Source: Prevotella sp. E15-22
GTDB lineage: Bacteria > Bacteroidota > Bacteroidia > Bacteroidales > Bacteroidaceae
Direction: 5' to 3'
Assembly (NCBI RefSeq): GCF_023204875.1
Contig: NZ_CP096247.1
Location: 2,790,001 to 2,854,000 of the forward strand
DNA length: 64,000 nt
The notes beneath the pieces are model-generated. The model made no database searches and had not been told where the DNA came from. It saw only the letters and a list, made by a program, of their open reading frames with translations. Made by a program: the position numbers and the translations under genes. Positions 10,256 through 19,800 of the stretch are shown here, piece after piece. Position 1 is the first letter of the stretch; every line of letters starts with the position of its first letter.

Positions 10256-10579
10256 TTATGCCTCGCCCTTACCTGAGCCAAATGGAGCAATGGTGCGGGG
10301 ACCTTGTGGTTGTTCTGGCATTTTGATGGGGCCAAATTGGCGTTCATATCGCATAATATTCTCTTGCAGAGCGCCGAGTAAGCGTTTTGCATGCTCGGGA
10401 GCGAGGATAACACGGCTACGTACCTGAGCTTTAGGGAGTCCCGGCAACATACGAGCGAAGTCTAAGATAAACTCACTTGAAGAATGTGTAATAATTGCAA
10501 AGTTAGCATACTCGCCCTGAGCTTTATCGGGCGTCAATTCTATCTGCAGTCCAGGCTGCTTCTGTTCGTTCTCATTCAT
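10256..10579 (-). CDS. DUF3467 family protein
   Basis: Small cytosolic protein of unknown function, 107 residues. The DUF3467 pattern is clear: QIELTPDKAQGEYANFAIIT, then SSEFILDFARMLPGLPKAQV, then ILAPEHAKRLLGALQENIMR and a final YE-type segment (YERQFGPI). The open frame extends to 10666, but the promoter -7 box lies at 10607-10614, so the ATG at 10579 (MNENEQKQ) is the start. In Bacteroides this gene sits directly between rpoC and rpsL; here a four-gene block separates it from rpoC. Confidence 0.9.
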   Translation of the reverse strand: MNENEQKQPGLQIELTPDKAQGEYANFAIITHSSSEFILDFARMLPGLPKAQVRSRVILAPEHAKRLLGALQENIMRYERQFGPIKMPEQPQGPRTIAPFGSGKGEA

Positions 10580-10606
10580 TTCTTTAAAGGTTTTTAAATT
10601 ACAAAG

Positions 10607-10636
10607 CAAAGGTACTACTTTTCCATGAATCCCACA
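10607..10636 (-). promoter_or_regulatory. Promoter of the DUF3467 gene
   Basis: Minus strand TACCTTTG at 10607-10614 with a TTG (-33) at 10634-10636, a spacing close to the 19-20 nt norm. Its position fixes the start of the downstream gene at 10579. Confidence 0.75.
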
Positions 10637-10662
10637 AGAATGAAGTGCTAATAAATGCCAAA

Positions 10663-11895
10663 TCAACGAAAAACACCGAACAAATGCTTATTATTAAAGA
10701 GTTTCATAACCTCCTGCTCTACCGTTGTACGACGAACAATCTCGTTATTATCCCAGAAAGTAGAGTCATACCCCTGCTTGTCTATCACCTTTTGAATCTG
10801 ACTATCAAACCTCATTCGTCCCTTACGCTTTTTGAACAAGCGCTGAAAGAAACTAGTCTTCTTAACGTTCTCATTCATACTCAAGTTAAACAATGTAGAC
10901 CGAGTGATGATTTTCTGCCCCTTAAAAGCATGCATAGACTGCACGAAGACCGACTGCACCTCTGGAAAGCCCCTTTCTTCCGTTAAATTCACATCAAACA
11001 AAAAAGACGTCGGCAACAAATGCTGGTTTTTGAGATGATATCTACCCATTTTAGGCTCACGCGTTACCACCCAGAAATTATACCCTTGTCCAACAATACG
11101 TCTCAGATGCAGTGTTTTTTCGTCCACAAAGAGTGTACAACCAATAGTTGCATATTTAGATGCCGAACTCGGATTGGGGAAGAAATCAATAACAAAAACT
11201 CGGTTGCCGTCATCATCTATAACCCGATATGAATACTTATAGTATTTTTTAAAATTACGGAACAACGGCACCAAATCAGCATCTGGAGAAGGCGATCTAT
11301 AGGACGCAGCCACCACGATCTCCGAGAAAGTATAAAAATTTCCGAAATATGAATAGAAGTGAGATGAGTCGGGCACAATCCCCGCATAGCGTCCCGTCAT
11401 CAACTGTAAATCGTGAAGAGCCACCCCAGAGCCACCAGAGAGGAAAGCTTCAAGAAACTCATAGCACGTGCTATCAGCGAAGGCCGTCTGTCGATAAAAG
11501 AACTCAGAGGTCTTACGTTTGTGGTTTCTCATTTGCGTAAGTGTCTCCTTACATATTTTATTAATCAATGGAGCCACAGGTGTAACCACCAAGTCTGGCA
11601 ACAGATGTTCATTGGGTTTCAACGTCACCACGCCTTTCAATTCTGAAGCCTTCACGTGAACAGCACGATAGCCCACATAAGAAATGTGCAGCATAGCATC
11701 AGGAGCACAATCAATAACAAATTCGCCATCAAGGTTTGTAATGGTCGATGCTTCGGGACCGACATAGACACTGGCAAAAGGCAGGTGAGAACGGGTCACC
11801 GCGTCGACCACAGTAGCCTCAAACCGTGTAGTCTGAGCATGAGCCATTAACTGACCGAAAAACAGCACCATGGATATGAGCAAGCTTTTTCTCAT
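10663..11895 (-). CDS. Secreted protein with CarboxypepD_reg-like domain
   Basis: 410 residues. The N-terminal signal peptide (about residues 1-20, ending MAHAQ) is followed by a carboxypeptidase regulatory-like beta-sandwich (about 24-95; ATVVDAVTRSHLPFASVYV, NLDGEFVIDCAPDAMLHISY), the domain also found at the start of TonB-dependent receptors. The remaining 300 residues show no family I can name; they are beta-rich and contain no receptor plug or barrel, so this is not a TonB receptor. The start overlaps the preceding gene by 4 nt (ATGA), so the three genes down from 15316 form an operon. An envelope role is inferred. Confidence 0.8.
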   Translation of the reverse strand: MRKSLLISMVLFFGQLMAHAQTTRFEATVVDAVTRSHLPFASVYVGPEASTITNLDGEFVIDCAPDAMLHISYVGYRAVHVKASELKGVVTLKPNEHLLPDLVVTPVAPLINKICKETLTQMRNHKRKTSEFFYRQTAFADSTCYEFLEAFLSGGSGVALHDLQLMTGRYAGIVPDSSHFYSYFGNFYTFSEIVVAASYRSPSPDADLVPLFRNFKKYYKYSYRVIDDDGNRVFVIDFFPNPSSASKYATIGCTLFVDEKTLHLRRIVGQGYNFWVVTREPKMGRYHLKNQHLLPTSFLFDVNLTEERGFPEVQSVFVQSMHAFKGQKIITRSTLFNLSMNENVKKTSFFQRLFKKRKGRMRFDSQIQKVIDKQGYDSTFWDNNEIVRRTTVEQEVMKLFNNKHLFGVFR

Positions 11896-12311
11896 AGTTT
11901 ATCCGAATATTCACCTTCACGCAAAGTCTTATCACTTAATCTCATTGGAACACAGCGCAACGAGCAGTCAGGTTCCTTCTCATCTGTATCAGCATAGCGT
12001 CCTTGAGCCCTGTAACGGCGACCTTGATAGGTAAAGACAAGGGAGAAATCGAACTGCAGTGTATCTCCCTTTTTCTTCTTACAACTCAGTTTACCAGTCT
12101 CCACCTTCTCGCGTTTCAATTGTCCACGTTTGGTTACGAAAGCCTTATTCAACTTAAGAACATCCTCTGGAGGGGCAGCATAAATCAGTTGCACATTGAG
12201 GTATACCGAATCGGTCACCGCCGTCTGCAGACTAACGGTTCTACTTTGCTGAGCAGAAACGTCCAAGACTGTAGCCACAAGAATGGCAAGTATGACAAGA
12301 ATCTTCTTCAT
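11892..12311 (-). CDS. Small secreted protein of unknown function
   Basis: 139 residues with a signal peptide (MKKILVILAILVATVLDVSA, cleavage near AQQ). The mature part is about 118 residues, basic, with repeated short beta-type segments and no cysteine pair or lipobox. I recognise no family. It overlaps both neighbours by 4 nt, so it is translated together with the MG2 protein upstream and the CarboxypepD_reg protein downstream and probably works with them in the periplasm or at the outer membrane. Confidence 0.7.
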   Translation of the reverse strand: MKKILVILAILVATVLDVSAQQSRTVSLQTAVTDSVYLNVQLIYAAPPEDVLKLNKAFVTKRGQLKREKVETGKLSCKKKKGDTLQFDFSLVFTYQGRRYRAQGRYADTDEKEPDCSLRCVPMRLSDKTLREGEYSDKL

Positions 12312-15300
12312 TTGCCGTTCATGATAGGTTGACCATTAGCCGTGATACCCTCAGCCGAGACTGCCAGACGGCGACTAAACCCATTATTATAAAATTCAAT
12401 ATGTGCACGACCATCGGCATCTGTCTTCACCTGTGGGTTCCAATAAACCGTACGTCGATAATCCGTATCCTCAGGTTCCGGCTCCCAGTCATAATCAGGA
12501 TGATAGAACTCCGCAGGCTGAGTGAAGCCTTGAAAATTAATGCGGAAGCCCATGAAATCTGGCAAAGGATGAGTATTACTATAAGTACTGTCCGTTATAA
12601 AGTTGAATACCGAAGTGACAGGCATATAAAAGTTACCTGTGGGGAAGATGCCTTCGTGATAGCGCCCCGGCTGATGGGTCAACTGCCGATTGTTAGTATC
12701 AGCAAACAGTTGTAATTCCTTAAAATTCTCGTTGACCGGAAACATACGGAGGCCATTGGGTAACAAGCTCTGTGAACCAGCAACAGCAGATGTAAAATGA
12801 GGAATAGTTCCATCAACATTAGCATCAACATAGACATCATTCATACCATCAAGTCCAAATATATAAAGCATTTCAGACAGATGTGCAAAATACGGACGAT
12901 CCTCCAACTCATGAGTCACATGCGGTATCCATTGATCAACAGCCGGATTACTTTCGTTAGGATGAATCATCCTGCCAGCACTTGCATCCTTTTGTAATTC
13001 ATCAAGCATCCATGCATAATCTTCACTCATCATCCTGCGTGCAAAATCATCATTTATCTCACCATAAGTATGCTGATAAGTTGTATTAGTACGGAACTTA
13101 AAGTCCTGTATATCGCCAAAGATATTGCATAGCCAAGTCATCATATCCTTCACGTTCATCACAGATGCAGGAGTCGCTTTACTCAACTCTATCCAACGGC
13201 GATTCGCAGTTTTCTGAATATTAGGCAATGTATACGTCCTGCTTTTGTTGTCGTAAGCTATTCGTTGCTCCGCCTCTTTAGTATTAACAGCCATATACCC
13301 ATAGCGGAAGATGTCACGGTCAATAGGATCAGTCAAAGCAGCCGTCTCATAATAGTCATAATTCTTAGGCAGCGGCGAATACTGGTTGAGCGGCTCCATA
13401 CGCTTACCAATCATAAACAGGGGTCGTTTAATGGTGTTCCAACGGAAATTATGACCAATCACCCCACCCTTCGTCGGTCCAATTTCCTCTATGCTATTCT
13501 TGTTAAGCATCAAAGCCATTTGGCCCTTGCCATAGAACGGTTCCATATTAAAGCGAAAAGTTCCAGCTGAATCAATCTTGGCCTCACAGTCCAGGATAAT
13601 CATCTTAGGCTGAATAAAACTATCAAGCGAGTGATCACGTGCCACAGTATCTCCCTCAATATACAGTTCAGAGTAGACCCAATAGGGCTTGTTGGCTTGA
13701 AGTTTCCAATGCTTTTTTGCATGATAGTCGTTATCATCCCAAACACGAGCGGCAAATGTCAATCCACGTTCCACAGCTAGCAAGGGCTCATAGTCGCTGC
13801 CACTCATCATCTGTTCATAGTCGTAACGAGTCCACCCCTGAACCATCATCAACTGATCCAGGGCTCCTCGATGTTCCGCATCATCAGATTCGAAATAATA
13901 CCCTGGGTGCGGAATAAAGCCCTTCACCTCTGACGATAACAGCAAATAAGTCAATACTGTGTTATCATCATAAGTCTCCTCGCGGCTAATATCATCAGTA
14001 ACCGCAATCGAGAAGTCGTGCTCGGCTCTGACAGGCTGTCCCTTGGAGTCTACCAACTGATAATCCAGAATCATCTTCTGATAAGGCTCCAGACTATCCG
14101 CCTGCCATGTTGAAAGCGTTTGTTGCAGTTTATAGCCATCCATATCGTGGTTATTCACAAACACCAGTCGCTGTGCCAGAACCTTTCCGTCGGAAGTAAA
14201 GAGTGACACCACATTAACACCCGTCTGAAGAGAATGCTTATCTATCATCATGACAGCCGAGAGATCGTTCTCCAAGTCAACTACATCATAATAATAGGTA
14301 TGACCACGCGAGGTCACACTAAGACCCAGTTGCTGACCTGGTGTCTTAGCATTGCGTGCTACGATGGTCTTCATCTGTTCGTTATTTGAGAATACGCAAA
14401 GTGAATAGCCACGCCTCTTCGGTTTCGGCAGAGGAAAAGAATAATCCTTTCCCGCATAGTTCACCTTCAGTTCCAGTCCTTTCATCAGTTCCTCTGAATC
14501 CAAAGAATCGGGAGTCACTGAAAAGACGCCACGACCAGCATAGTCTGATTTAAATCGACCTATTACCTTTCCTCGACGAACCAACTGTCCTTCTACGTTC
14601 AGTGTACGACCTTCACTATCATGCGCTTGATAAGCTATACGTCCTTCCACATCACGAATCATATTTCCTCCCTCGGGATAGAAGTCAATCTTTAAGCGAT
14701 TCTTCTCTCTATCAATAGTCGAAGAGGTAGCCTTAGCAAGTTGAGGCATACGACGCTGGTAATAGTTTCCACTATCCACTGGCTCATAGATAGGAAACAC
14801 ACGCGAAAAGACACCAGCATTACCCTGCATATAGCGAAGCACACGTTCGCCCCACTGGCGACGTGCCTGATTAGAATGTAAGCGGCGCCAGCCATGAGGA
14901 TCGCCCGTAGTAAAGTTCAGCATCCACTGGGTATAGGCGCGCACCTCATAGAAGCCGGCATTCAACGTATCCTTCAGTTCAAAAGAACCATGAGCCTGAC
15001 CGTTCTCAATAATCAGTTTCTGTGTCTCAACGGGATAACCAATTGGATTTAGCAATTCTACATATAGTATTCTACTAATGTCCGTATGATGAAGATTATC
15101 ATCACGCACCACATAAGCATTAAACCAGATGTTCTCACCTTTATAATACGAGGTATTGTCAAAGTGTACATACACGCGCTCGGTAGGGAACAAACGCGAG
15201 AAACGCTCAAAATTCTCCTGACGCGAGAGCAACAATGAATCCTGATTGACATCTTCTGCGAATGTCAACGTGAGGCTAGAGAGCCAGATAACCAATGCGA

Positions 15301-15316
15301 AAAATACCTTTTTCAT
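12308..15316 (-). CDS. Large secreted protein with MG2-like (alpha-2-macroglobulin type) N-terminal domain
   Basis: 1002 residues from the ATG at 15316 (MKKVFFALVIWLSSLTLTFA, signal peptide). The open frame reaches 15376 but the promoter -7 box at 15344-15351 rules out that start. After the signal comes RLFPTERVYVHFDNTSYYKG with YKGENIWFNAYVV and FELKDTLNAGFYEVRAYTQW, the pattern of macroglobulin MG2 domains in Bacteroidota. The long middle contains beta-sandwich stretches and the C-terminus ends in a short beta segment (DADGRAHIEFYNNGFSRRLA) like those of Bacteroidota proteins annotated as TonB-receptor-associated. No thioester motif is seen, so it is not a classical macroglobulin trap. Function unknown. 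Confidence 0.75.
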   Translation of the reverse strand: MKKVFFALVIWLSSLTLTFAEDVNQDSLLLSRQENFERFSRLFPTERVYVHFDNTSYYKGENIWFNAYVVRDDNLHHTDISRILYVELLNPIGYPVETQKLIIENGQAHGSFELKDTLNAGFYEVRAYTQWMLNFTTGDPHGWRRLHSNQARRQWGERVLRYMQGNAGVFSRVFPIYEPVDSGNYYQRRMPQLAKATSSTIDREKNRLKIDFYPEGGNMIRDVEGRIAYQAHDSEGRTLNVEGQLVRRGKVIGRFKSDYAGRGVFSVTPDSLDSEELMKGLELKVNYAGKDYSFPLPKPKRRGYSLCVFSNNEQMKTIVARNAKTPGQQLGLSVTSRGHTYYYDVVDLENDLSAVMMIDKHSLQTGVNVVSLFTSDGKVLAQRLVFVNNHDMDGYKLQQTLSTWQADSLEPYQKMILDYQLVDSKGQPVRAEHDFSIAVTDDISREETYDDNTVLTYLLLSSEVKGFIPHPGYYFESDDAEHRGALDQLMMVQGWTRYDYEQMMSGSDYEPLLAVERGLTFAARVWDDNDYHAKKHWKLQANKPYWVYSELYIEGDTVARDHSLDSFIQPKMIILDCEAKIDSAGTFRFNMEPFYGKGQMALMLNKNSIEEIGPTKGGVIGHNFRWNTIKRPLFMIGKRMEPLNQYSPLPKNYDYYETAALTDPIDRDIFRYGYMAVNTKEAEQRIAYDNKSRTYTLPNIQKTANRRWIELSKATPASVMNVKDMMTWLCNIFGDIQDFKFRTNTTYQHTYGEINDDFARRMMSEDYAWMLDELQKDASAGRMIHPNESNPAVDQWIPHVTHELEDRPYFAHLSEMLYIFGLDGMNDVYVDANVDGTIPHFTSAVAGSQSLLPNGLRMFPVNENFKELQLFADTNNRQLTHQPGRYHEGIFPTGNFYMPVTSVFNFITDSTYSNTHPLPDFMGFRINFQGFTQPAEFYHPDYDWEPEPEDTDYRRTVYWNPQVKTDADGRAHIEFYNNGFSRRLAVSAEGITANGQPIMNGK

Positions 15317-15343
15317 ATGTACTACATTAAATAATTTCTGCTG

Positions 15344-15351
15344 CAAAAGTA
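15344..15351 (-). promoter_or_regulatory. Promoter -7 element of the MG2 operon
   Basis: Minus strand TACTTTTG followed by CAG, 28 nt before the ATG at 15316; -33 not clear. It drives the three genes down to 10663. Confidence 0.65.
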
Positions 15352-15417
15352 CGATTTTCGCGCTTTTCAGCCTCACATTTCACTTCACAAACACTTCACA
15401 ATCGCTTCACAATGTCT

Positions 15418-16719
15418 TCACAGCCCCGTTTTCGTCGGGAAAAGTCGCAAGAACTGGTTCAAATCGTCTGCCGCCCCCTCCTTGTCAAACATCTTTTGGA
15501 AAAGTCGTTTACGCAGATTTGTAATGGCTTGTTGTGTCTTACAAAGAACAGCAGCTATTTGTTGATTAGTAAATTCCAACTTCAACAGCATACACGTTTG
15601 CAGTTCTTGTGGTTTGATGGCTGGGTAAAAAGCCGTCAGTTTCTCTGCGAACCCATCAGCATGGGTGTTGACATAAGCCATAATCTCCTCCCATTGTTCA
15701 GGATTAATACTCTCGTCCATCAATATCTGACGATAGAGTCGGGTGTTACGGAACTGCTCAACCAGCTGTTCTTGAGAACTGCGAGCACGATTAACCAAAG
15801 CCTGACGGTCTTTCTCCTGCTGTTGTTTCAGCCGAGCTATACGACTGCGAACATAAATTATAACTATAGCCAGTAGCATGATAGCTGCGAAGACAACCAC
15901 AGCCATCATCCTATAGAGTCGATAGTTCTCACGTTCAACATCCAGTTGACGGGCCAACGAACTCACCAGATTGGCGTTTTCCTCCTGCATCTGTAGTTTT
16001 GCCGAATCAACCAAGGCGGCACACTCCTGTGCATAGCCATAAGCCTGTTCCCAGTCGTTAGCCTCACCCGCCAACTCTCCAAGATACATAGCAGCAGAGG
16101 CCCTGCTATTCACATTGTCGGTCTCCATACATCTCTGAAAGAAATATTCGGCCGAATCCGTAATACCTATCTCCAGGTAGAAGCGGCCAGCTACCAGACA
16201 TGATGGTCCCGACTGATAATTCTTTGTTAACTGAAACACAAGTTGACGAGCATCATCTGCGCGATTCATTCTCATCAGCAAAGAAATATACTCAGGATAC
16301 ACATACAACTTCAAACTATCTGCTGACGACGACAGAATCAAGCTGTCAGCCTCTTCAAAACACTTTAAAGCCGCTTCCAGTTGATGTTCAGAACGAGACA
16401 AACGTCCTATGTCACGTAAAACAAGAACCTTTTGAGTTACATCATTCTGTTCAGAAACCATTTGCAAAGCCTGCTCATAATAAGTATGGGCCTGTTGTAT
16501 ATTATGCTGATCCATGGATAAACGACCCAACTCACACAAAGCCTTCACCACATATTGTGCATCGTCATCCGCCTCTACCGACAACAAGTATTCACGCATA
16601 GCATCAGCCACGCGATTATGCTCTGCCAGTATCTCTCCACGCTGATAACGAGTCTGCGACTCATCACCTGTAGAACATGAAACGAAGAAAAGAACGATAA
16701 CAAATATTATCGCCTTCAT
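15418..16719 (-). CDS. TPR lipoprotein with transmembrane segment and C-terminal helix-turn-helix
   Basis: 433 residues from the ATG at 16719. An N-terminal lipoprotein-type signal (MKAIIFVIVLFFVSC, Cys15) is followed by tetratricopeptide-like repeats (about 30-235), one transmembrane segment (about 271-290), a basic coiled coil (RIARLKQQQEKDRQALV) and a C-terminal HTH-like region (about 350-405; LKLEFTNQQIAAVLCKTQQA, then ITNLRKRLFQKMF). Bacteroidota carry many such proteins, a periplasmic TPR sensor linked to a cytosolic DNA-binding tail. Target and signal are unknown. The longer frame to 16797 would start inside the promoter. Its promoter is embedded in the rpoC terminator. Confidence 0.8.
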   Translation of the reverse strand: MKAIIFVIVLFFVSCSTGDESQTRYQRGEILAEHNRVADAMREYLLSVEADDDAQYVVKALCELGRLSMDQHNIQQAHTYYEQALQMVSEQNDVTQKVLVLRDIGRLSRSEHQLEAALKCFEEADSLILSSSADSLKLYVYPEYISLLMRMNRADDARQLVFQLTKNYQSGPSCLVAGRFYLEIGITDSAEYFFQRCMETDNVNSRASAAMYLGELAGEANDWEQAYGYAQECAALVDSAKLQMQEENANLVSSLARQLDVERENYRLYRMMAVVVFAAIMLLAIVIIYVRSRIARLKQQQEKDRQALVNRARSSQEQLVEQFRNTRLYRQILMDESINPEQWEEIMAYVNTHADGFAEKLTAFYPAIKPQELQTCMLLKLEFTNQQIAAVLCKTQQAITNLRKRLFQKMFDKEGAADDLNQFLRLFPTKTGL

Positions 16720-16766
16720 CCTACACATTTCATTCTCAAAGAACATAGTAGTAATTTTTTCGTTTG

Positions 16767-16798
16767 CAAATATAAATAAAAAAAGCCGAAAGTACAAA
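16767..16798 (-). promoter_or_regulatory. Promoter of the TPR-HTH gene, overlapping the rpoC terminator
   Basis: Minus strand TTTG at 16795-16798, exactly 20 nt, then TATATTTG at 16767-16774. The -33 TTTG is the loop of the rpoC terminator hairpin and the spacer is its 3' stem plus T-run. Confidence 0.8.
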
Positions 16799-16813
16799 AC
16801 TTCCGGCTTTTTT
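16778..16813 (-). terminator. Intrinsic terminator of rpoC
   Basis: Minus strand AAAAAAGCCGGAAGT, loop TTTGT, then ACTTTCGGCTTTTTTT: a GC-centred stem with flanking A/T pairs and a 7-T run, 18 nt after the rpoC stop. Confidence 0.92.
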
Positions 16814-16831
16814 CTAATATGATAAAACGTT

Positions 16832-19800
16832 TTAGTTCTCTTCGATCACAGCTTCTCCTGTGAAGTCAAGCACATTCTTGCGATTAGCCTGCATGCGCTC
16901 GTACTCTTCCTTTGAACCAACAATAATCTTCTCGAACTCGCGAAGACCAGTACCAGCAGGAATCAGGTGACCGCAAATCACGTTCTCCTTCATACCCTCC
17001 AGGTGATCCTGCTTGCCGCGGATAGCAGCTTCGTTCAGAACCTTCGTGGTTTCCTGGAACGATGCAGCCGACATGAACGACTTGGTCTGCAATGCAGCAC
17101 GAGTGATACCCTGCAGAATCTGTGTAGATGTAGCGGGCACAGCATCGCGAACCTGTACGGTTCTCAAGTCACGACGCTTCAGAGAAGTGTTCTCATCACG
17201 CAGACGACGAGCAGTCACAATCTGACCAGCCTTCAGGTTCTCAGAGTCACCTGCATCGGTAACCACCTTCTTACCCCAGATACGGTCGTTCTCCTCAGCG
17301 AAGTCGAGCTTGTCGACAATCTCCTGCTCGAGGAATGAAGTATCACCGGGATCGTTGATCTGTACCTTACGCATCATCTGACGAACGATAATCTCAAAGT
17401 GTTTATCGTTAATCTTGATACCCTGCAGACGGTACACGTCCTGAACCTCGTTCACGATATACTCCTGTACAGCGGTGGGACCCTTAATAGCGAGGATATC
17501 GCTCGGGGTAATTGCACCATCCGACAGAGGAGTACCGGCACGTACAGCGTCGTGCTCCTGCACCAGGATTTGCTTAGACAGCGAAACAAGATACTTACGC
17601 TGGTCGCCAGCCTTTGATGTAACAATAATCTCACGGTTACCACGCTTCACCTTACCCATGGTTACCTCACCATCGATTTCTGATACGACAGCAGGGTTAG
17701 ATGGGTTACGAGCCTCGAACAACTCGGTGACACGAGGCAGACCGGCGGTAATATCACCACCCTTAGCAGCTGCACGAGGAATCTTAACGAGCGTCTCACC
17801 AGTCTTCACTGTCTGACCGTCCTCAACAACCACGTGACCACCCACAGGGAAGTTATAAGTACCAATCTTCTCGCCATTGGCATCCAGCACATCACAGGTA
17901 GGCACCTTTGTCTTATCCTTCGACTCGGTAACGATCTTCTCGGTCAGACCGGTTGTTTCGTCGGTCTCGGCACGGAAGGTTACACCTTCGATAACATCAT
18001 TAAACTTCAGTGTACCTGCATATTCAGTTACGATGACGGCATTGAAGGGATCCCACTGGGCAATCTTCTCACCCTTGCTAATCACATCGCCATTCTTAAA
18101 GTAGAGTGACGAGCCATAAGGCAAGTTCACCGTAGACAGAACAATCTTAGTATTAGGATCAACGAAACGCATTTCACCCAGACGGCTCACTACCATCTCG
18201 CACTCGCGACCATCCTCATCAAATGGAACGGTACGAACCTCTTCGAATTCAATACGGGCAGACTCATACTTGCAGACGATGCTCGCATTGGCTGCTGCGT
18301 TGGCAGCCACACCACCGGCGTGGAACGTACGCAGAGTCAGCTGAGTACCAGGCTCACCAATAGCCTGAGCAGCAATCACACCGACAGCCTCACCCTTCTG
18401 AACCATGCGACGGGTAGCCAGGTTACGACCGTAACACTTGCGGCAAACACCCTTCTTCGACTCACAAGTCAGTACAGAACGAATCTCAACCATCTCGATC
18501 TCAGCCTTTTCGATCTCGTCGGCCAGAGCCTCAGTGATTTCCTCACCAGCAGGAACAATAACGTCGCCAGTCTTGGGGTTCACCACATCGTGTACACTCA
18601 CACGACCAAGGATACGCTCAGACAGAGAAGAGATAATCTCGTCACCACTCTTCAAGGCAGTGCACTCCAATCCACGCAATGTACCACAGTCTTCCTCGTT
18701 GATAATCACATCGTGAGAGACGTCCACCAGACGACGGGTCAGGTAACCAGCGTCGGCAGTCTTCATGGCCGTATCAGCCAGACCCTTACGAGCACCGTGA
18801 GTAGAGATGAAGTACTCCAGCACAGACATACCCTCCTTAAAGTTCGAAAGGATTGGGTTCTCAATAATCTGGTGACCCTCGGCACCGGCTTTCTGAGGCT
18901 TAGCCATCAGACCACGGATACCAGAGAGCTGCTTAATCTGGTCCTTACTACCACGGGCACCAGAGTCAAGCATCATGAACACAGCGTTGAAACCTTGGTC
19001 GGCCTCGGTCATTTCCTTCATCAGAATATTACCGATATCATTGTTCACGTGCGTCCAAGTATCAATAACCTGGTTATAACGCTCGTTGTCAGTAATAAAG
19101 CCCATGTTATAGTTGTCAGTAATCTGCTGTACCTCTTCATTACCCTTAGCAATCAGGTCAGCCTTCTCCTTAGGAATAATGATATCGTCGAGGTTGAACG
19201 ACAGACCTGCCAGATATGCCATACGATAACCCAGGTTCTTAATACCATCCAAGAACTCACATGCCTCGGCAAAACCAACGTTCTTAATTACGTCGGCAAT
19301 GATATCGCGCAAAGACTTCTTAGAGATAACCTTATTTACATAACCCACCTCAGCAGGAACGATGCCATTCACGATGACACGACCAACAGAGGTCTCTACC
19401 TGGTGACGGACCTTGATACCATCAACCACATCGTCAACCATCACCTTCACCTGAGCGTGCAAATCACACTTACCCTCGTTGTGAGCGATGATAGCCTCCT
19501 CGGGGCCATAGAATGAGAGACCCTCACCCTTAGCACCTGGACGAATCTTGGTGATATAGTACAGACCAAGCACCATATCCTGTGAAGGCACAGTGATAGG
19601 AGCACCATTAGCAGGATTCAGAATGTTATGACTCTGAAGCATCAGCAACTGAGTCTCGAGGATAGCTTCGTTTGACAGAGGAAGGTGAACAGCCATCTGG
19701 TCACCATCGAAGTCAGCGTTGAACGCGGTACAAGCCAGTGGGTGCAACTGGATAGCCTTACCCTCAATCAGCTTAGGCTGGAAGGCCTGAATACCCAGAC

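Noticed and set aside
18320..19516. 398-codon open frame on the plus strand opposite rpoC, and similar ones opposite rpoB (21370-22170, 23554-24513)
   Set aside because: They mirror the codon pattern of highly biased genes, show no family features or promoter, and lie opposite certain genes.
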